Positions 40,744 through 51,814 of a DNA stretch of 54,291 bases are shown here, in pieces. The stretch covers positions 4,994 through 59,284 of the forward strand of contig WOZM01000159.1 in NCBI GenBank assembly GCA_011620265.1, written 5' to 3'. Source of the DNA: Paracoccaceae bacterium (GTDB taxonomy: Bacteria; Pseudomonadota; Alphaproteobacteria; Rhodobacterales; Rhodobacteraceae). The stretch's first letter is position 1. Every line of letters begins with the position of its first letter. The position numbers and the translations under genes were made by a program. The notes beneath the pieces were generated by a model. The model did no database searches. It saw only the letters and a list, made by a program, of their open reading frames with translations, and was not told where the DNA came from.

Positions 40744-43700
40744 ATGCCGATGGAAAAGACCTTCGACGCCGCCGGGGCCGAACAGCGCCTCTACGCGGCC
40801 TGGGAAAAGGCCGGCGCCTTCAAGGCGGGCGCGAACGCCAGACCCGGCGCCGAGACCTTCTCGATCATGATCCCGCCGCCCAACGTGACGGGCTCGCTCC
40901 ACATGGGCCATGCCTTCAACAACACGCTCCAGGACATCCTCACCCGCTGGCACCGGATGCGGGGGCACGACACGCTCTGGCAGCCGGGGCAGGACCATGC
41001 CGGCATCGCCACCCAGATGGTCGTGGAACGCGAGCTTGCGAAGACCGGCCGCCGCCGCACCGACATGAGCCGCGACGACTTCACCGCCCTCGTCTGGGCG
41101 CAGAAGCAGAAATCCGGCAACACCATCATCGACCAGTTGAAGCGCCTCGGCGCCTCCTGCGACTGGTCGCGCAACGCCTTCACCATGTCCGGCGCCCCGA
41201 ACGCGCCCGAGGGCGAAGAGGGCAACTTCCACGACGCCGTCATCAAGGTCTTCGTGGACATGTACGGGAAGGGCCTGATCTATCGCGGCAAGCGCCTCGT
41301 CAACTGGGACCCGCATTTCGAAACCGCGATCTCCGACCTCGAGGTCGAGCAGATCGAAGTTCAGGGCCAGATGTGGCACTTCAAATACCCGCTCGCCGGC
41401 GGCGAGACCTATGACTATGTCGAGAAGGACGAAGAGGGCCGCGTCACCTTCCGCGAGACGCGCGACTACATCTCCATCGCCACCACCCGGCCCGAGACCA
41501 TGCTCGGCGACGGCGCCGTCGCGGTGCACCCATCGGACGAGCGTTACGCGCCAATCGTCGGCAAGCTCTGCGAAATCCCGGTCGGGCCCAAGGGACACCG
41601 CCGCCAGATCCGGATCATCACCGACGAATACCCCGACCCGAATTTCGGGAGCGGAGCGGTCAAGATCACCGGCGCCCATGACTTCAACGACTATGCCGTG
41701 GCCAAGCGCAACGACATCCCCTGCTACCGGCTGATGGACACCAGGGCCCATATGCGGTCCGACGGCGCGCCCTATGCCGAGGCCGCCGCCATCGCCATGG
41801 CCGTCGCCAAGGGCACCCGCACCCTCTCCGAGGCCGAGGTGGACGCCATCAACCTCGTCCCCGACGAGTTGCGCGGGCTGGACCGCTACGAGGCCCGCAA
41901 GCGCGTCGTGGACCAGATCACCGCCGAGGGGCTGGCGGTGACGGTCCTCACCAAGAGCATCGACCCCGAAACCGGCGCCGAGCACCTCGAACGGGTGCCA
42001 TTGGTCGAGCAGAACAGGATGATGCAGCCGCATGGCGACCGCTCCAGGGTCGTCATCGAGCCGATGCTCACCGACCAGTGGTTCGTCGATACCGCGAAGA
42101 TCGTCGAACCGGCGCTGGAGGCCGTCCGCAAGGGCATGGCGGCGCAGGAGGCAGGCGCCTTCGACGAGAAGGCCGGCTACACCCGGATTCTCCCCGAACG
42201 CGACGCCAAGACCTATTTCCACTGGCTGGAGAACATCGAGCCCTGGTGCATCTCCCGCCAGCTCTGGTGGGGGCACCAGATCCCGGTGTGGTTCGACGAA
42301 GATGGTCGTCAATATTGCGCGGCCAATCAGGATGACGCCATCGAACTCGCCCGCGGGCACTACCAAGAACGATTTCCTGCTCTGAATGTTCACGTCAATG
42401 TCGCTGATCGCGCCTTCTCAACCCTGCGGGACAACTCCGGCCGCGAACGTGCATTCGCTGCGCCTCATCAAGCCGTGTCGCTTAACGAGGATAATGGTGA
42501 CCAAAAGGACACCGACATTTTCGTGTGGCTAGCGCGCGACCCCGACGTCCTCGACACCTGGTTCTCCTCCGGCCTCTGGCCCATCGGCACGCTCGGCTGG
42601 CCCGAGGAGACGGAGGAGCTGAGGAAATACTTCCCCACCGACGTCCTCGTCACCGGCTTCGACATCATCTTCTTCTGGGTCGCCCGGATGATGATGATGC
42701 AGCTCGCCGTCGTCCGACAGGTCCCCTTCCACACCGTCTATGTCCACGCCCTCGTCCGCGACGAGAAGGGGCGGAAGATGTCGAAGTCGCTCGGCAACGT
42801 CATCGACCCCCTGGCACTCATCGACGAATACGGCGCCGACGCGGTCCGCTTCACGCTGACCGCAATGGCCGCGATGGGCCGCGACCTCAAGCTCTCGAAA
42901 GACCGCATCGCCGGCTACCGCAACTTCACCACCAAGCTCTGGAACGCCACCCGCTTCGCCGAAATGAACGGCGTTTTCGCGCGCGACGCTGTAGCTACGG
43001 AAAAACTACAAAAACCCGACGCGAAACATACGGTCAACCGCTGGATCATCGGCGAGACCGCCCGCGCCCGCCTCGCCACCGACGAGGCGCTCGGGAACTT
43101 CCGCTTCAACGATGCCGCGAACGGGCTCTATGCCTTCGTCTGGGGCAAGGTCTGCGACTGGTATGTCGAGTTCTCCAAACCCCTGATGGACGGCGAACAT
43201 GGCCCCGAAACGCGGGCCACGATGGCCTGGGTGCTCGACCAGTGCTTCATCCTCCTCCACCCGATCATGCCCTTCATCACCGAGGAACTCTGGGGCCTTA
43301 CGGGTGACAGGGCGAAGATGCTCGTCCATGCCGACTGGCCCAGCTACGGCACTGATCTCATTGACGAAAACGCCGACCGCGAAATGAACTGGGTGATCGC
43401 GCTGATCTCCGAAATCCGCTCCGCCCGCGCCGAGATGCACGTGCCGGCCGGCCTCAAACTCCCCATCGTCATGACCGCGATGGACGCGCGTGGCCGCGCG
43501 GCCTGGGCCGCAAACGAGCCGATGATCACCCGCCTCGCCCGCCTCGACGGCATGACCGAAGGCCGCGCCCCGAAAGGCGCGATCACGGTGGCCGTCGAAG
43601 GCGGCGCCTTCGCGATCCCGCTCGAGGGCGTCATCGACATCGCCGAGGAAAAGACCCGCCTTTCCAAAGCCTTGGCGAAGCTTGACAAGGACCTGAACGG

Positions 43701-43845
43701 TCTCCGCGCCCGCCTGAAGAACCCCAAATTCATCGAAAGCGCGCCCGATGAGATCGTCGAGGAGACCCGCGAAAAGCTCGAACTCGGTGACGACGAGGCG
43801 GCGAAACTCCGGGCCGCGCTGAAGAGGCTTGACGATCTCGGCTGA
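40744..43845 (+). CDS. valS: Valyl-tRNA synthetase with an unusual internal insertion
   Basis: 1033 residues, longer than most ValRS (about 880-950). HIGH is HMGH (near residue 56, [15 protein letters not shown]) and KMSKS is at about 678 ([10 protein letters not shown]). The editing domain has [21 protein letters not shown]. The C-terminal coiled coil is [19 protein letters not shown]. Between [14 protein letters not shown] and DVLDTWFSS (residues about 520-596) an extra ~50-residue segment is encoded by noticeably AT-richer DNA. It charges tRNA(Val). The start ATG 40744 is chosen by homology; the frame runs upstream through the tandem repeats without protein similarity. Confidence 0.96.
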   Translation: MPMEKTFDAAGAEQRLYAAWEKAGAFKAGANARPGAETFSIMIPPPNVTGSLHMGHAFNNTLQDILTRWHRMRGHDTLWQPGQDHAGIATQMVVERELAKTGRRRTDMSRDDFTALVWAQKQKSGNTIIDQLKRLGASCDWSRNAFTMSGAPNAPEGEEGNFHDAVIKVFVDMYGKGLIYRGKRLVNWDPHFETAISDLEVEQIEVQGQMWHFKYPLAGGETYDYVEKDEEGRVTFRETRDYISIATTRPETMLGDGAVAVHPSDERYAPIVGKLCEIPVGPKGHRRQIRIITDEYPDPNFGSGAVKITGAHDFNDYAVAKRNDIPCYRLMDTRAHMRSDGAPYAEAAAIAMAVAKGTRTLSEAEVDAINLVPDELRGLDRYEARKRVVDQITAEGLAVTVLTKSIDPETGAEHLERVPLVEQNRMMQPHGDRSRVVIEPMLTDQWFVDTAKIVEPALEAVRKGMAAQEAGAFDEKAGYTRILPERDAKTYFHWLENIEPWCISRQLWWGHQIPVWFDEDGRQYCAANQDDAIELARGHYQERFPALNVHVNVADRAFSTLRDNSGRERAFAAPHQAVSLNEDNGDQKDTDIFVWLARDPDVLDTWFSSGLWPIGTLGWPEETEELRKYFPTDVLVTGFDIIFFWVARMMMMQLAVVRQVPFHTVYVHALVRDEKGRKMSKSLGNVIDPLALIDEYGADAVRFTLTAMAAMGRDLKLSKDRIAGYRNFTTKLWNATRFAEMNGVFARDAVATEKLQKPDAKHTVNRWIIGETARARLATDEALGNFRFNDAANGLYAFVWGKVCDWYVEFSKPLMDGEHGPETRATMAWVLDQCFILLHPIMPFITEELWGLTGDRAKMLVHADWPSYGTDLIDENADREMNWVIALISEIRSARAEMHVPAGLKLPIVMTAMDARGRAAWAANEPMITRLARLDGMTEGRAPKGAITVAVEGGAFAIPLEGVIDIAEEKTRLSKALAKLDKDLNGLRARLKNPKFIESAPDEIVEETREKLELGDDEAAKLRAALKRLDDLG

Positions 43846-43881
43846 CCGGCGTTTCCACTTGGATGAAATATCCTCGGGGGT

Positions 43882-43902
43882 CCGGGGGCAGACAGCCCCC
43901 GG
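43882..43902 (+). terminator. Hairpin after valS
   Basis: CCGGGGGC-agaca-GCCCCCGG, 37 bp after the valS stop, preceded by GAAATATCCTCGGGGGT as after the GFA gene. No T-run, so it may be a pause/3'-end stabiliser rather than a full terminator. Confidence 0.45.
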
Positions 43903-43928
43903 CCTCGCCACCAGAACGAAGGCAAAGC

Positions 43929-45035
43929 ATGACCGGACCGCGCTACACGCCCCTCGCGGGCAGCCTCCCCGCCACGGTGCCCTTCGTCGGCCCCGAAACC
44001 CAGGAACGCGCCCGCCACCGCCCCTTCGCCGCCCGCCTCGGCGCGAACGAAAGCGTCTTCGGCCCCTCGCCGAAAGCCGTCGAGGCGATGGCCAGGGCCG
44101 CGAAGGACGTCTGGATGTATGGCGATGCGGAGAACCGCGACCTCCGCGTGGCGCTCGCCGCCCATCATGGCGTCGGCCCCGAGAATATCGTCGTGGGCGA
44201 AGGGATTGACGGCCTTCTCGGCTACCTCACCCGCCTGCTCGTCGGCCCCGGCGATCCGGTCGTGACCTCGGACGGCGCCTATCCGACCTTCAACTTCCAC
44301 GTCGCAGGCTTCGGCGGCACGCTCCACAAGGTGCCCTACGCGGGCGACCACGAGGACCCCGAGGCGCTCGTCGCGAAGGCCGCCGAGACCGGGGCGAAGC
44401 TCATCTACCTCGCCAATCCCGACAATCCGATGGGCTCCCGGCACGAGGCCGCGACGATCCGGCGGATGATCGACGCGGTGCCCGGGGGGTGCCTCCTCGT
44501 CCTCGACGAGGCCTATATCGACCTCGCCCCCGACGGCACCGCCCCCGATATCGACGCGGACGACCCGCGCGTGATCCGGATGCGCACCTTTTCAAAAGCT
44601 TACGGCATGGCCGGCGCCCGGGTCGGCTACGCGATCGGCGCGGCACCCCTCGTCACCGCCTTCAACAAGATCCGCAACCATTTCGGCATGTGCCGGATCA
44701 GCCAGGCCGGCGCGCTCGCGGCCCTCGCCGACCAGGCCTATCTCGCCGAGGTCCGCAAGCGCGTCGCCAGCGCCCGGCGCGAGCTTGGCCACATCGCCCG
44801 GATGCACGGCCTCACCCCCCTGCCCTCGGCGACCAACTTCGTCACGATGGACTGCGGCGCGGACGGCGCCTTCGCAGGCAAGGTGCTGGCCGAACTGGTG
44901 GCCCGCGACATCTTCGTCCGCATGCCCTTCGTCGCGCCGCACGACCGCTGCATCCGCGTGAGCTGCGGCCGTGCGCAGGACCTCGCCCGGTTCGCTTCGG
45001 CCCTGCCCGAGGCGCTGGCCGCCGCCCGCGACTGA
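43929..45035 (+). CDS. Class I/II PLP aminotransferase, histidinol-phosphate aminotransferase-like
   Basis: 368 residues of the HisC family fold. The PLP lysine is K223 in TFSKAYGMAGARVGY. LGANESVFGPSP near residue 38 is the substrate-binding start. LANPDNPMGS (about 161-170) and VLDEAYIDL (about 191-199, Asp for the pyridine nitrogen) complete the site. It may serve in histidine or aromatic amino acid synthesis, or be a paralogue of a dedicated hisC; no other his gene is near. AAGG is six bases upstream of the ATG. It converges on a class V aminotransferase gene with a 26-bp-family palindrome between. Confidence 0.9.
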   Translation: MTGPRYTPLAGSLPATVPFVGPETQERARHRPFAARLGANESVFGPSPKAVEAMARAAKDVWMYGDAENRDLRVALAAHHGVGPENIVVGEGIDGLLGYLTRLLVGPGDPVVTSDGAYPTFNFHVAGFGGTLHKVPYAGDHEDPEALVAKAAETGAKLIYLANPDNPMGSRHEAATIRRMIDAVPGGCLLVLDEAYIDLAPDGTAPDIDADDPRVIRMRTFSKAYGMAGARVGYAIGAAPLVTAFNKIRNHFGMCRISQAGALAALADQAYLAEVRKRVASARRELGHIARMHGLTPLPSATNFVTMDCGADGAFAGKVLAELVARDIFVRMPFVAPHDRCIRVSCGRAQDLARFASALPEALAAARD

Positions 45036-45041
45036 CCAGGC

Positions 45042-45063
45042 AAGGTGGGTTTCAACCCACCCT
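45042..45063. repeat. 26-bp-family palindrome, copy 5 of 5 (diverged)
   Basis: AAGGTGGGTT-TC-AACCCACC then CT; one arm position differs. It lies between two convergent aminotransferase genes and overlaps the stop codon of the minus-strand one. Confidence 0.75.
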
Positions 45064-46267
45064 AGGCCGCACCCGCCGCGATCGCGGCCGCCGCCGCATC
45101 GAGCGCGCCGGCCCCGTGCGGGATCGCCAGCGCCCGCATCCCCGCCTCCATCACCGCGAGAACGCCGAGCGTCATGTGCGCGTTCACATGACCCATATGC
45201 GCGACCCTGAGAAAATCGCCGTAGGCGGGGTCCGAAGGCTCGGCCATGCCGAGCCCGATGCCGAGCGTCACCCCCGCCGCCTCCTCGCACCATTGGCGCA
45301 GCCGCGCGGCCCCGCCGCCGCCGATCCGCACCGCCGTTACCGAGCGGCCGCGACAGGCGGAATCCGCGATGTTGAGGGCGATGTCACCGCCCTGTCCCCA
45401 GGCGTCGAACGCCGCCCAGACCGCGCCGGCAAGCGCCCGGTGCCGCGCCCAGGCGCTTTCGAGCCCCTCTTCGTCGAGAAGCATCGTCAGGGCCTCGCGC
45501 AGGCCGAAAAGGTGGTGCGTCGGCGCGGTGCCGCAGAAATGCTGCCAGTATTCCGACGGAACGGCGCGCGGCTCCCAGTCCCAGTAGGGGGTCTTCAGAT
45601 CCGAGGCGCGGCACCGCTCCCGCGCCCTGTCGGAGAACCAGACGAAGCCGAGGCCGGGCGGCGTCATCAGCCCCTTCTGGCTGGCCGCGACGAGAACGTC
45701 GATGCCCCATTCGTCCATGTGAAGGGGATCGCAGCCGAGCGACGCAATCGCGTCGACCGCCAGAAGCGCGGGATGTCCCGACGCATCCATCGCCGCCCGG
45801 ATCGCGGCGATGTCGTTCCTGACCGAGGTCGCGGTGTCGACCTGGGTCACCAGCACCGCCTTGATCCCGTGCGCCGTGTCGGCGGCGAGCGCCTCGGCGA
45901 TCCGCGCCGGATCGGCCGGCGCCTTGCGGCCGAAATCGATCCGCTCGACCCGGACGCCCATCCGCTCCACCGCATTCGCCCAACCGATGCCGAACTGCCC
46001 TGTCACCGCGACAAGCGCCCGGTCGCCGCGGGAAAAGAGATTGGCATTCGCCGCCTCCCAGGCGCCGTGGCCGTTGACGATGTAAATCGCCACATGCGCC
46101 GTGGTGCGCGCCACGCGGCGCAGGTCCGCGACGATCGAGGCGGTCATGTCGTGCAAGGACCCGCCATAGATGTTGGGCGCGGCACGGTGCATCGCAGAGA
46201 GCACCCGGTCGGGCATCACCGACGGCCCGGGAATGGCAAGATAGGGGCGGCCGTGGCGCAGACTCAT
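45062..46267 (-). CDS. Class V aminotransferase (serine-glyoxylate / alanine-glyoxylate type)
   Basis: 401 residues, fold type I. The PLP lysine is K198 in VAASQKGLMTPPGLGFVWFS. Other family segments are YLAIPGPSVMPDRVL at the start, VNGHGAWEAANANLFSRGDR and LLAVDAIASLGCDPLHMDEWGID. Such enzymes transfer the amino group of serine or alanine to glyoxylate, in the serine cycle or in photorespiration-like glyoxylate disposal. AGGAG is eight bases before ATG 46267. It is divergent from the ABC exporter gene. A dedicated serine cycle is not evident in this window. Confidence 0.9.
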   Translation of the reverse strand: MSLRHGRPYLAIPGPSVMPDRVLSAMHRAAPNIYGGSLHDMTASIVADLRRVARTTAHVAIYIVNGHGAWEAANANLFSRGDRALVAVTGQFGIGWANAVERMGVRVERIDFGRKAPADPARIAEALAADTAHGIKAVLVTQVDTATSVRNDIAAIRAAMDASGHPALLAVDAIASLGCDPLHMDEWGIDVLVAASQKGLMTPPGLGFVWFSDRARERCRASDLKTPYWDWEPRAVPSEYWQHFCGTAPTHHLFGLREALTMLLDEEGLESAWARHRALAGAVWAAFDAWGQGGDIALNIADSACRGRSVTAVRIGGGGAARLRQWCEEAAGVTLGIGLGMAEPSDPAYGDFLRVAHMGHVNAHMTLGVLAVMEAGMRALAIPHGAGALDAAAAAIAAGAA

Positions 46268-46426
46268 GCTGGTTCTCCTGTCGGTCGCCAAGGCGTAGGG
46301 CGGGGCCCGGGGAAGGTCAATCGCCCCCGGGGCGCCGGTGCCGGCTCGCCTTGCCACTTCCGCCGCTTTCGGGCTAGATCGGCCCGACCTGCGGCACCCC
46401 TGCCGCGCTGCGCGAAGGCCCGCCCC

Positions 46427-48225
<1,799 letters not shown>

Positions 48226-48229
<4 letters not shown>

Positions 48230-49011
48230 CGGCGCAAGGCGAAGCGGTTCATGACCGGGCGATCATCGCGGTCAGCGGCAACGACCGCGTGAGCTTCCTG
48301 CAAGGTCTCGTGACCAACGATCTCGGCAAGCTCGGCGACGGGCTGGTCTATGCGGCGCTGCTGACGGCGCAGGGCAAGTATCTGGCCGATTTCTTCCTGG
48401 TGCCCCGGGGCGATACCATCCTCATCGACGCGAAGGCGGAACAGGCCGAGGCGCTGGTCCGCCGGCTCTCGATGTACCGGCTCCGGGCGGCGGTGACGAT
48501 CGCGCCGACGGACCTCCACGTCAGCCGGGGGCTTGGCCCCGCGCCCGACGGCGCCTTCGCCGACCCGCGGCACCCGGAGCTTGGATGGCGGCGCTACGGC
48601 GGCGAACCGGGCGCTTTGCCCGGGATCGACTGGGATGCGATCCGGGTCGCGCACTGCATCCCCGAGGCCGGGATCGAGCTCATCCCGGACGAGACCTACA
48701 TCCTCGAGGCCGGGTTCGAGCGGCTGCACGGAGTCGACTTTCGCAAGGGCTGCTATGTCGGGCAGGAAGTCACCGCGCGGATGAAGCACAAGACCGAGCT
48801 CCGCAAGGGCTTCATCACTCTGGCGATCGACGGCGCGGCCCCTGTGGGCACAGGGATTCTGTCCGATGGCAAGCCGGCGGGGCAGGTCTTCACCCAATCC
48901 GGCGGACGGGCCATCGCCTGGCTCCGCTTCGACCGGCTGGGGGACGACATGACGGCCGGGGACGCGCGCCTGCGCGCCCTGGACAGCCCGGCGCCGGAAC
49001 AGTCTTCCTGA
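48226..49011 (+). CDS. ygfZ: YgfZ/GcvT-like folate-binding Fe-S cluster assembly protein
   Basis: 261 residues of the GcvT-related fold. The hallmark KGCYVGQE is at 174-181 with Cys176, and the N-terminus has VSGNDRVSFLQGLVTNDL. YgfZ/IBA57 proteins use tetrahydrofolate to help build or repair certain Fe-S enzymes such as MiaB. It overlaps the ABC exporter by 4 bp (ATGA) and is co-translated with it; a functional link is not obvious. It ends 57 bp before GC-rich dispersed repeat copy 3. Confidence 0.93.
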
Positions 49012-49067
49012 CATCTTCCTGGCGATGTCGCGACCCCGGGCGGGTCCGACATGCGGGGCGCCCCGCT

Positions 49068-49110
49068 TTGCCCGGGACCAGGGCGAAGCCGCCGGGCGAG
49101 CGCCTGCCCG
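49068..49110. repeat. GC-rich dispersed repeat, copy 3 of 3
   Basis: TTGCCCGGGACC, then the shared core GAAGCCGCCGGGCGAGCGCC, ending TGCCCG. It lies in the 294-bp gap between ygfZ and efp, which otherwise shows no gene. Confidence 0.6.
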
Positions 49111-49305
49111 TCCCGGCGGGCTGACGCTCCTGCGACGCTGCGCGCCGAACGGCGTTCGAAGTGGCGGCACGATGAACGGCGCCGAACGGGCGTTGCGGCG
49201 CCATCCCACGGTCAGCCACACGCCCGGCTTGCGGAGGGCGTGAGGACTGGTCCGCAACGGGCTGACCCCGGCCAGCCCTTTCGGGACTTGCTTTTCCCGC
49301 CCGCG

Positions 49306-49869
49306 TCAGGCGCGTTCGGAATATTCCATGAATTCGGTATGGACGACGATGTCCTCGCCCTCGCCGATGAAGGGCGGCACCATGAGCCGGACGCCGTTGT
49401 CGAGGATCGCCGGCTTGTAGCTGTTCGCCGCCGTCTGCCCCTTCACCACCGGCTCGGTCTCCACGACCTTGCAGACCACTTTCTGCGGCAGCTGGACGCT
49501 CAGCGCCTCGTCGCCGTAGTATTCGATCGTCGCCGTCATGCCGTCCTGCAGGAACGGCCGGCGGTCGCCGAGGAACTCGGCGTCGATCTCGATCTGCTCG
49601 AAGGTCTCGCTGTCCATGAAGACGAGCCGGCCGTCGGTCTCGTAGAGGAACTGCTGGTCCTTCTGCTCCAGCCGCACCTGCTCCACCTTGTCTTCCGAGC
49701 GGAAGCGTTCGTTGAGCTTGCGGCCGTCGCGGAGGTTCTTCAGCTCGACCTGGGCGAAGGCACCGCCCTTGCCCGGCTTGACATGGCTGACCTTCACGGC
49801 CGCCCAGAGGCCGCCGTCATGCTCCAGCACGTGGCCGGGGCGGATTTCATTGCCGTTGATCTTGGGCAT
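49306..49869 (-). CDS. efp: Translation elongation factor P
   Basis: 187 residues, the three-barrel EF-P length. The loop lysine that is normally modified is K34 in VKPGKGGAF. The C-terminal barrel carries [19 protein letters not shown]. It relieves ribosome stalling at polyproline stretches. It is a single gene with an AT-rich promoter region upstream (49870-50084), divergent from the DUF6280 gene. Whether EpmA/EpmB are encoded elsewhere cannot be seen here. Confidence 0.97.
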   Translation of the reverse strand: MPKINGNEIRPGHVLEHDGGLWAAVKVSHVKPGKGGAFAQVELKNLRDGRKLNERFRSEDKVEQVRLEQKDQQFLYETDGRLVFMDSETFEQIEIDAEFLGDRRPFLQDGMTATIEYYGDEALSVQLPQKVVCKVVETEPVVKGQTAANSYKPAILDNGVRLMVPPFIGEGEDIVVHTEFMEYSERA

Positions 49870-50084
49870 CAGACAAAACCTTGTCGAAAGGTTGAATGGA
49901 TTTGGGCCGCACCTATATATTGCCGGCTGGTGACTGGCAAGCTCACTAGATACGGTAGGTTTCGAGACGGGCTATGCGCCCAACGCATGGCAGTCATTCG
50001 CAAAGGGGCATACCGAATCGGGGGCGAAAGGCCATAGACAGCGGAACGCCGGTAAACGCAAGAGCAATAAGAACGGACTAGAGT

Positions 50085-50405
50085 ATGCGCGATTTCGTTG
50101 ACGGCACCGCATTCAACTACGAGCAAGGGCAAAGGTCGCGCAAGCTTTTCGCGGCCGTGGTCCTCGCGGCGCTGGATGATGCGATTGCCGATGACAAGAA
50201 GTATGGCAACGGGCCCGAGCAGATCGCCCGTTGGGCGCGGTCGCGTGACGGCCGCGAGGTTCTGTCCTGCGCCGGGATCGACCCCAACGAGCGGGTCGTG
50301 AAGGGGCTGATGGAATTCGTGGGCAAGGGGGTTCGCACCTCCGTCGCGCTGTCACGCGAGGAAAGCGAGCGTCGCCACGCCGCGGAAGAAGCCGAGGCCG
50401 CCTGA
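50085..50405 (+). CDS. DUF6280 family protein
   Basis: 106 residues, mostly helical: MRDFVDGTAFNYEQGQRSRKLFAAVVLAALDDAIADDKKYGNGPEQIARWARSRDGREVL. This strongly conserved small protein is restricted to Rhodobacterales and has no known function. It has a single cysteine (SCAGIDP) and an acidic tail (REESERRHAAEEAEAA). It is divergent from efp and followed by a terminator. No membrane segment, no signal peptide; probably a cytoplasmic regulator or structural protein. Confidence 0.88.
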   Translation: MRDFVDGTAFNYEQGQRSRKLFAAVVLAALDDAIADDKKYGNGPEQIARWARSRDGREVLSCAGIDPNERVVKGLMEFVGKGVRTSVALSREESERRHAAEEAEAA

Positions 50406-50452
50406 CGCGGTCCCCGGGGCGGCTCCCGATGCCGCATCGACGCCACTGAAAG

Positions 50453-50477
50453 ACGCGCCCCGATCAGGGCGCGTTTT
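50453..50477 (+). terminator. Rho-independent terminator after DUF6280
   Basis: ACGCGCCC-cgatca-GGGCGCGT followed by TTTCCGTTT. It lies between this gene and the convergent PopZ-like gene; on the minus strand it is followed by TCTTTC, so it may work both ways. Confidence 0.85.
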
Positions 50478-50524
50478 CCGTTTGCGTGAGCGGGTCGGCG
50501 GCGAGGCTTGCCGCCACAACGCGA

Positions 50525-51745
50525 TCATTCCAGATGTCGGCTTTCGAGCGCACGATTGATCTCGCGCCGGACGAGCATGCGCACGTTGCGGGTAATGCGC
50601 TCGCCGAGCGGGCCCTGCAGCTCTTCGCGGATGATTTCGGCGACAAGGTCGCGCAGCATCTCCATGTCGATGACCGCCTCGTCGCCGGCGCTGAAGAGCC
50701 CGACGGCGTCGTCGTCGGCGTCGTCGTCATCGGCCCCGGCATCCGGTCCCGCGTGAATGAGCGGCTCGGCCTCCGGCGCGTCGTCGCGCTCCCAGCGCGC
50801 CGGACCGCCCGGGACCGCGTCGGCGGCCGTCAGGGTCAGCCGCCGGACCGTGCCGTTCGCCATGCCCCCCGTCTCCGCGACGGGCCGAGAGGAGCGCAGG
50901 CCGCCACCGTGGACGAAGGCCGGAACCGGGCCGGCCGGTTCCTCGAAGCGGTCGTCCTCGCTCCCTTCCGGCCGTTCCGCGTCGTCGTCAGCGGCAAGAT
51001 CGGCCGTCACATCCTCGGGCTCGGCGCGGGTCGCAACTTCGTCCCCGGCCGGCATGTCGGCCGCCTCGTCGGCCTCCACCGGATGGTCTGGCTCGTCATC
51101 CGAAGCCGCCACGGACTCCTCCGGCGTATCGTCCACGGCCTCGTCCCGTTCCGGCGCGGCGGGCGCAGAGCGGCTCCGCAAGTCCCCGGACGTTACCGGC
51201 TGCGCCAGTTCCGCGCTCTCCGCCTCGGCCGCCTCGTCGACGGCGAACCCGTCCTCGAACGCATCCTCAAGGGCGGCGTCCGGCAGCGTTCCCTTCGCGA
51301 CCTCGCTGCCGTCAGGCTCGAATTCGCCGCCGATCCCGGCCACGGCGGCCTCCAACTCGGCGATCGTGTCTTCGAGCGATTGTGCATCGGCCGCCTCGGC
51401 GGCGCTGTCGGTGTCCCAGTCGCGCAGGAGCGCATCGCCGTCCGGAAGCGCGACATCGGCTTCCGGCAAGGGCTCCGCATCGTCGAAGACGCCGTCGCCG
51501 GCGACGTTCTGGCGCAGCGTGTCCTCGCCCGCAGGCAGGGCAGCCTCGCCCTCCTCCGCTTCGGGAACCCGCAGCGCGTCCGTCAGGACGAGCTTGCTCT
51601 CGGGAGAAGCGGCGGCCCCGTTGTCGGCGCGCTCCTCCGCGCGCTCCTTCTCAGGCTGGGGCTTGTGCCGGCTGTCCTCCGAGACCAGACGCCGGATCGA
51701 GGACAGGACATCCTGAATTTCCAGGTTCGTCATTGGGTCAGACAT
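50525..51745 (-). CDS. Acidic protein with PopZ-like N- and C-terminal segments
   Basis: 406 residues. The N-terminus (about 8-30, LEIQDVLSSIRRLVSED) resembles the PopZ amphipathic helix EEILASIRRIISED. A ~300-residue middle is extremely acidic and Ala/Pro-rich and probably disordered. The end (MLRDLVAEIIREELQGPLGERITRNVRMLVRREINRAL) resembles the PopZ C-terminal oligomerisation helices. PopZ organises poles in Caulobacter. Conservation at both ends with a variable acidic spacer supports a polar-organising role. Start 51745 has GAGG seven bases upstream. The name popZ is not certain enough to give. Confidence 0.75.
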   Translation of the reverse strand: MSDPMTNLEIQDVLSSIRRLVSEDSRHKPQPEKERAEERADNGAAASPESKLVLTDALRVPEAEEGEAALPAGEDTLRQNVAGDGVFDDAEPLPEADVALPDGDALLRDWDTDSAAEAADAQSLEDTIAELEAAVAGIGGEFEPDGSEVAKGTLPDAALEDAFEDGFAVDEAAEAESAELAQPVTSGDLRSRSAPAAPERDEAVDDTPEESVAASDDEPDHPVEADEAADMPAGDEVATRAEPEDVTADLAADDDAERPEGSEDDRFEEPAGPVPAFVHGGGLRSSRPVAETGGMANGTVRRLTLTAADAVPGGPARWERDDAPEAEPLIHAGPDAGADDDDADDDAVGLFSAGDEAVIDMEMLRDLVAEIIREELQGPLGERITRNVRMLVRREINRALESRHLE

Positions 51746-51814
51746 GGGCAATCCTCAACCGGTCAGGCCCCAGTGTAAGGCGCCCCGGTCCGGCCCACAA
51801 CCGATCAGACGCAC

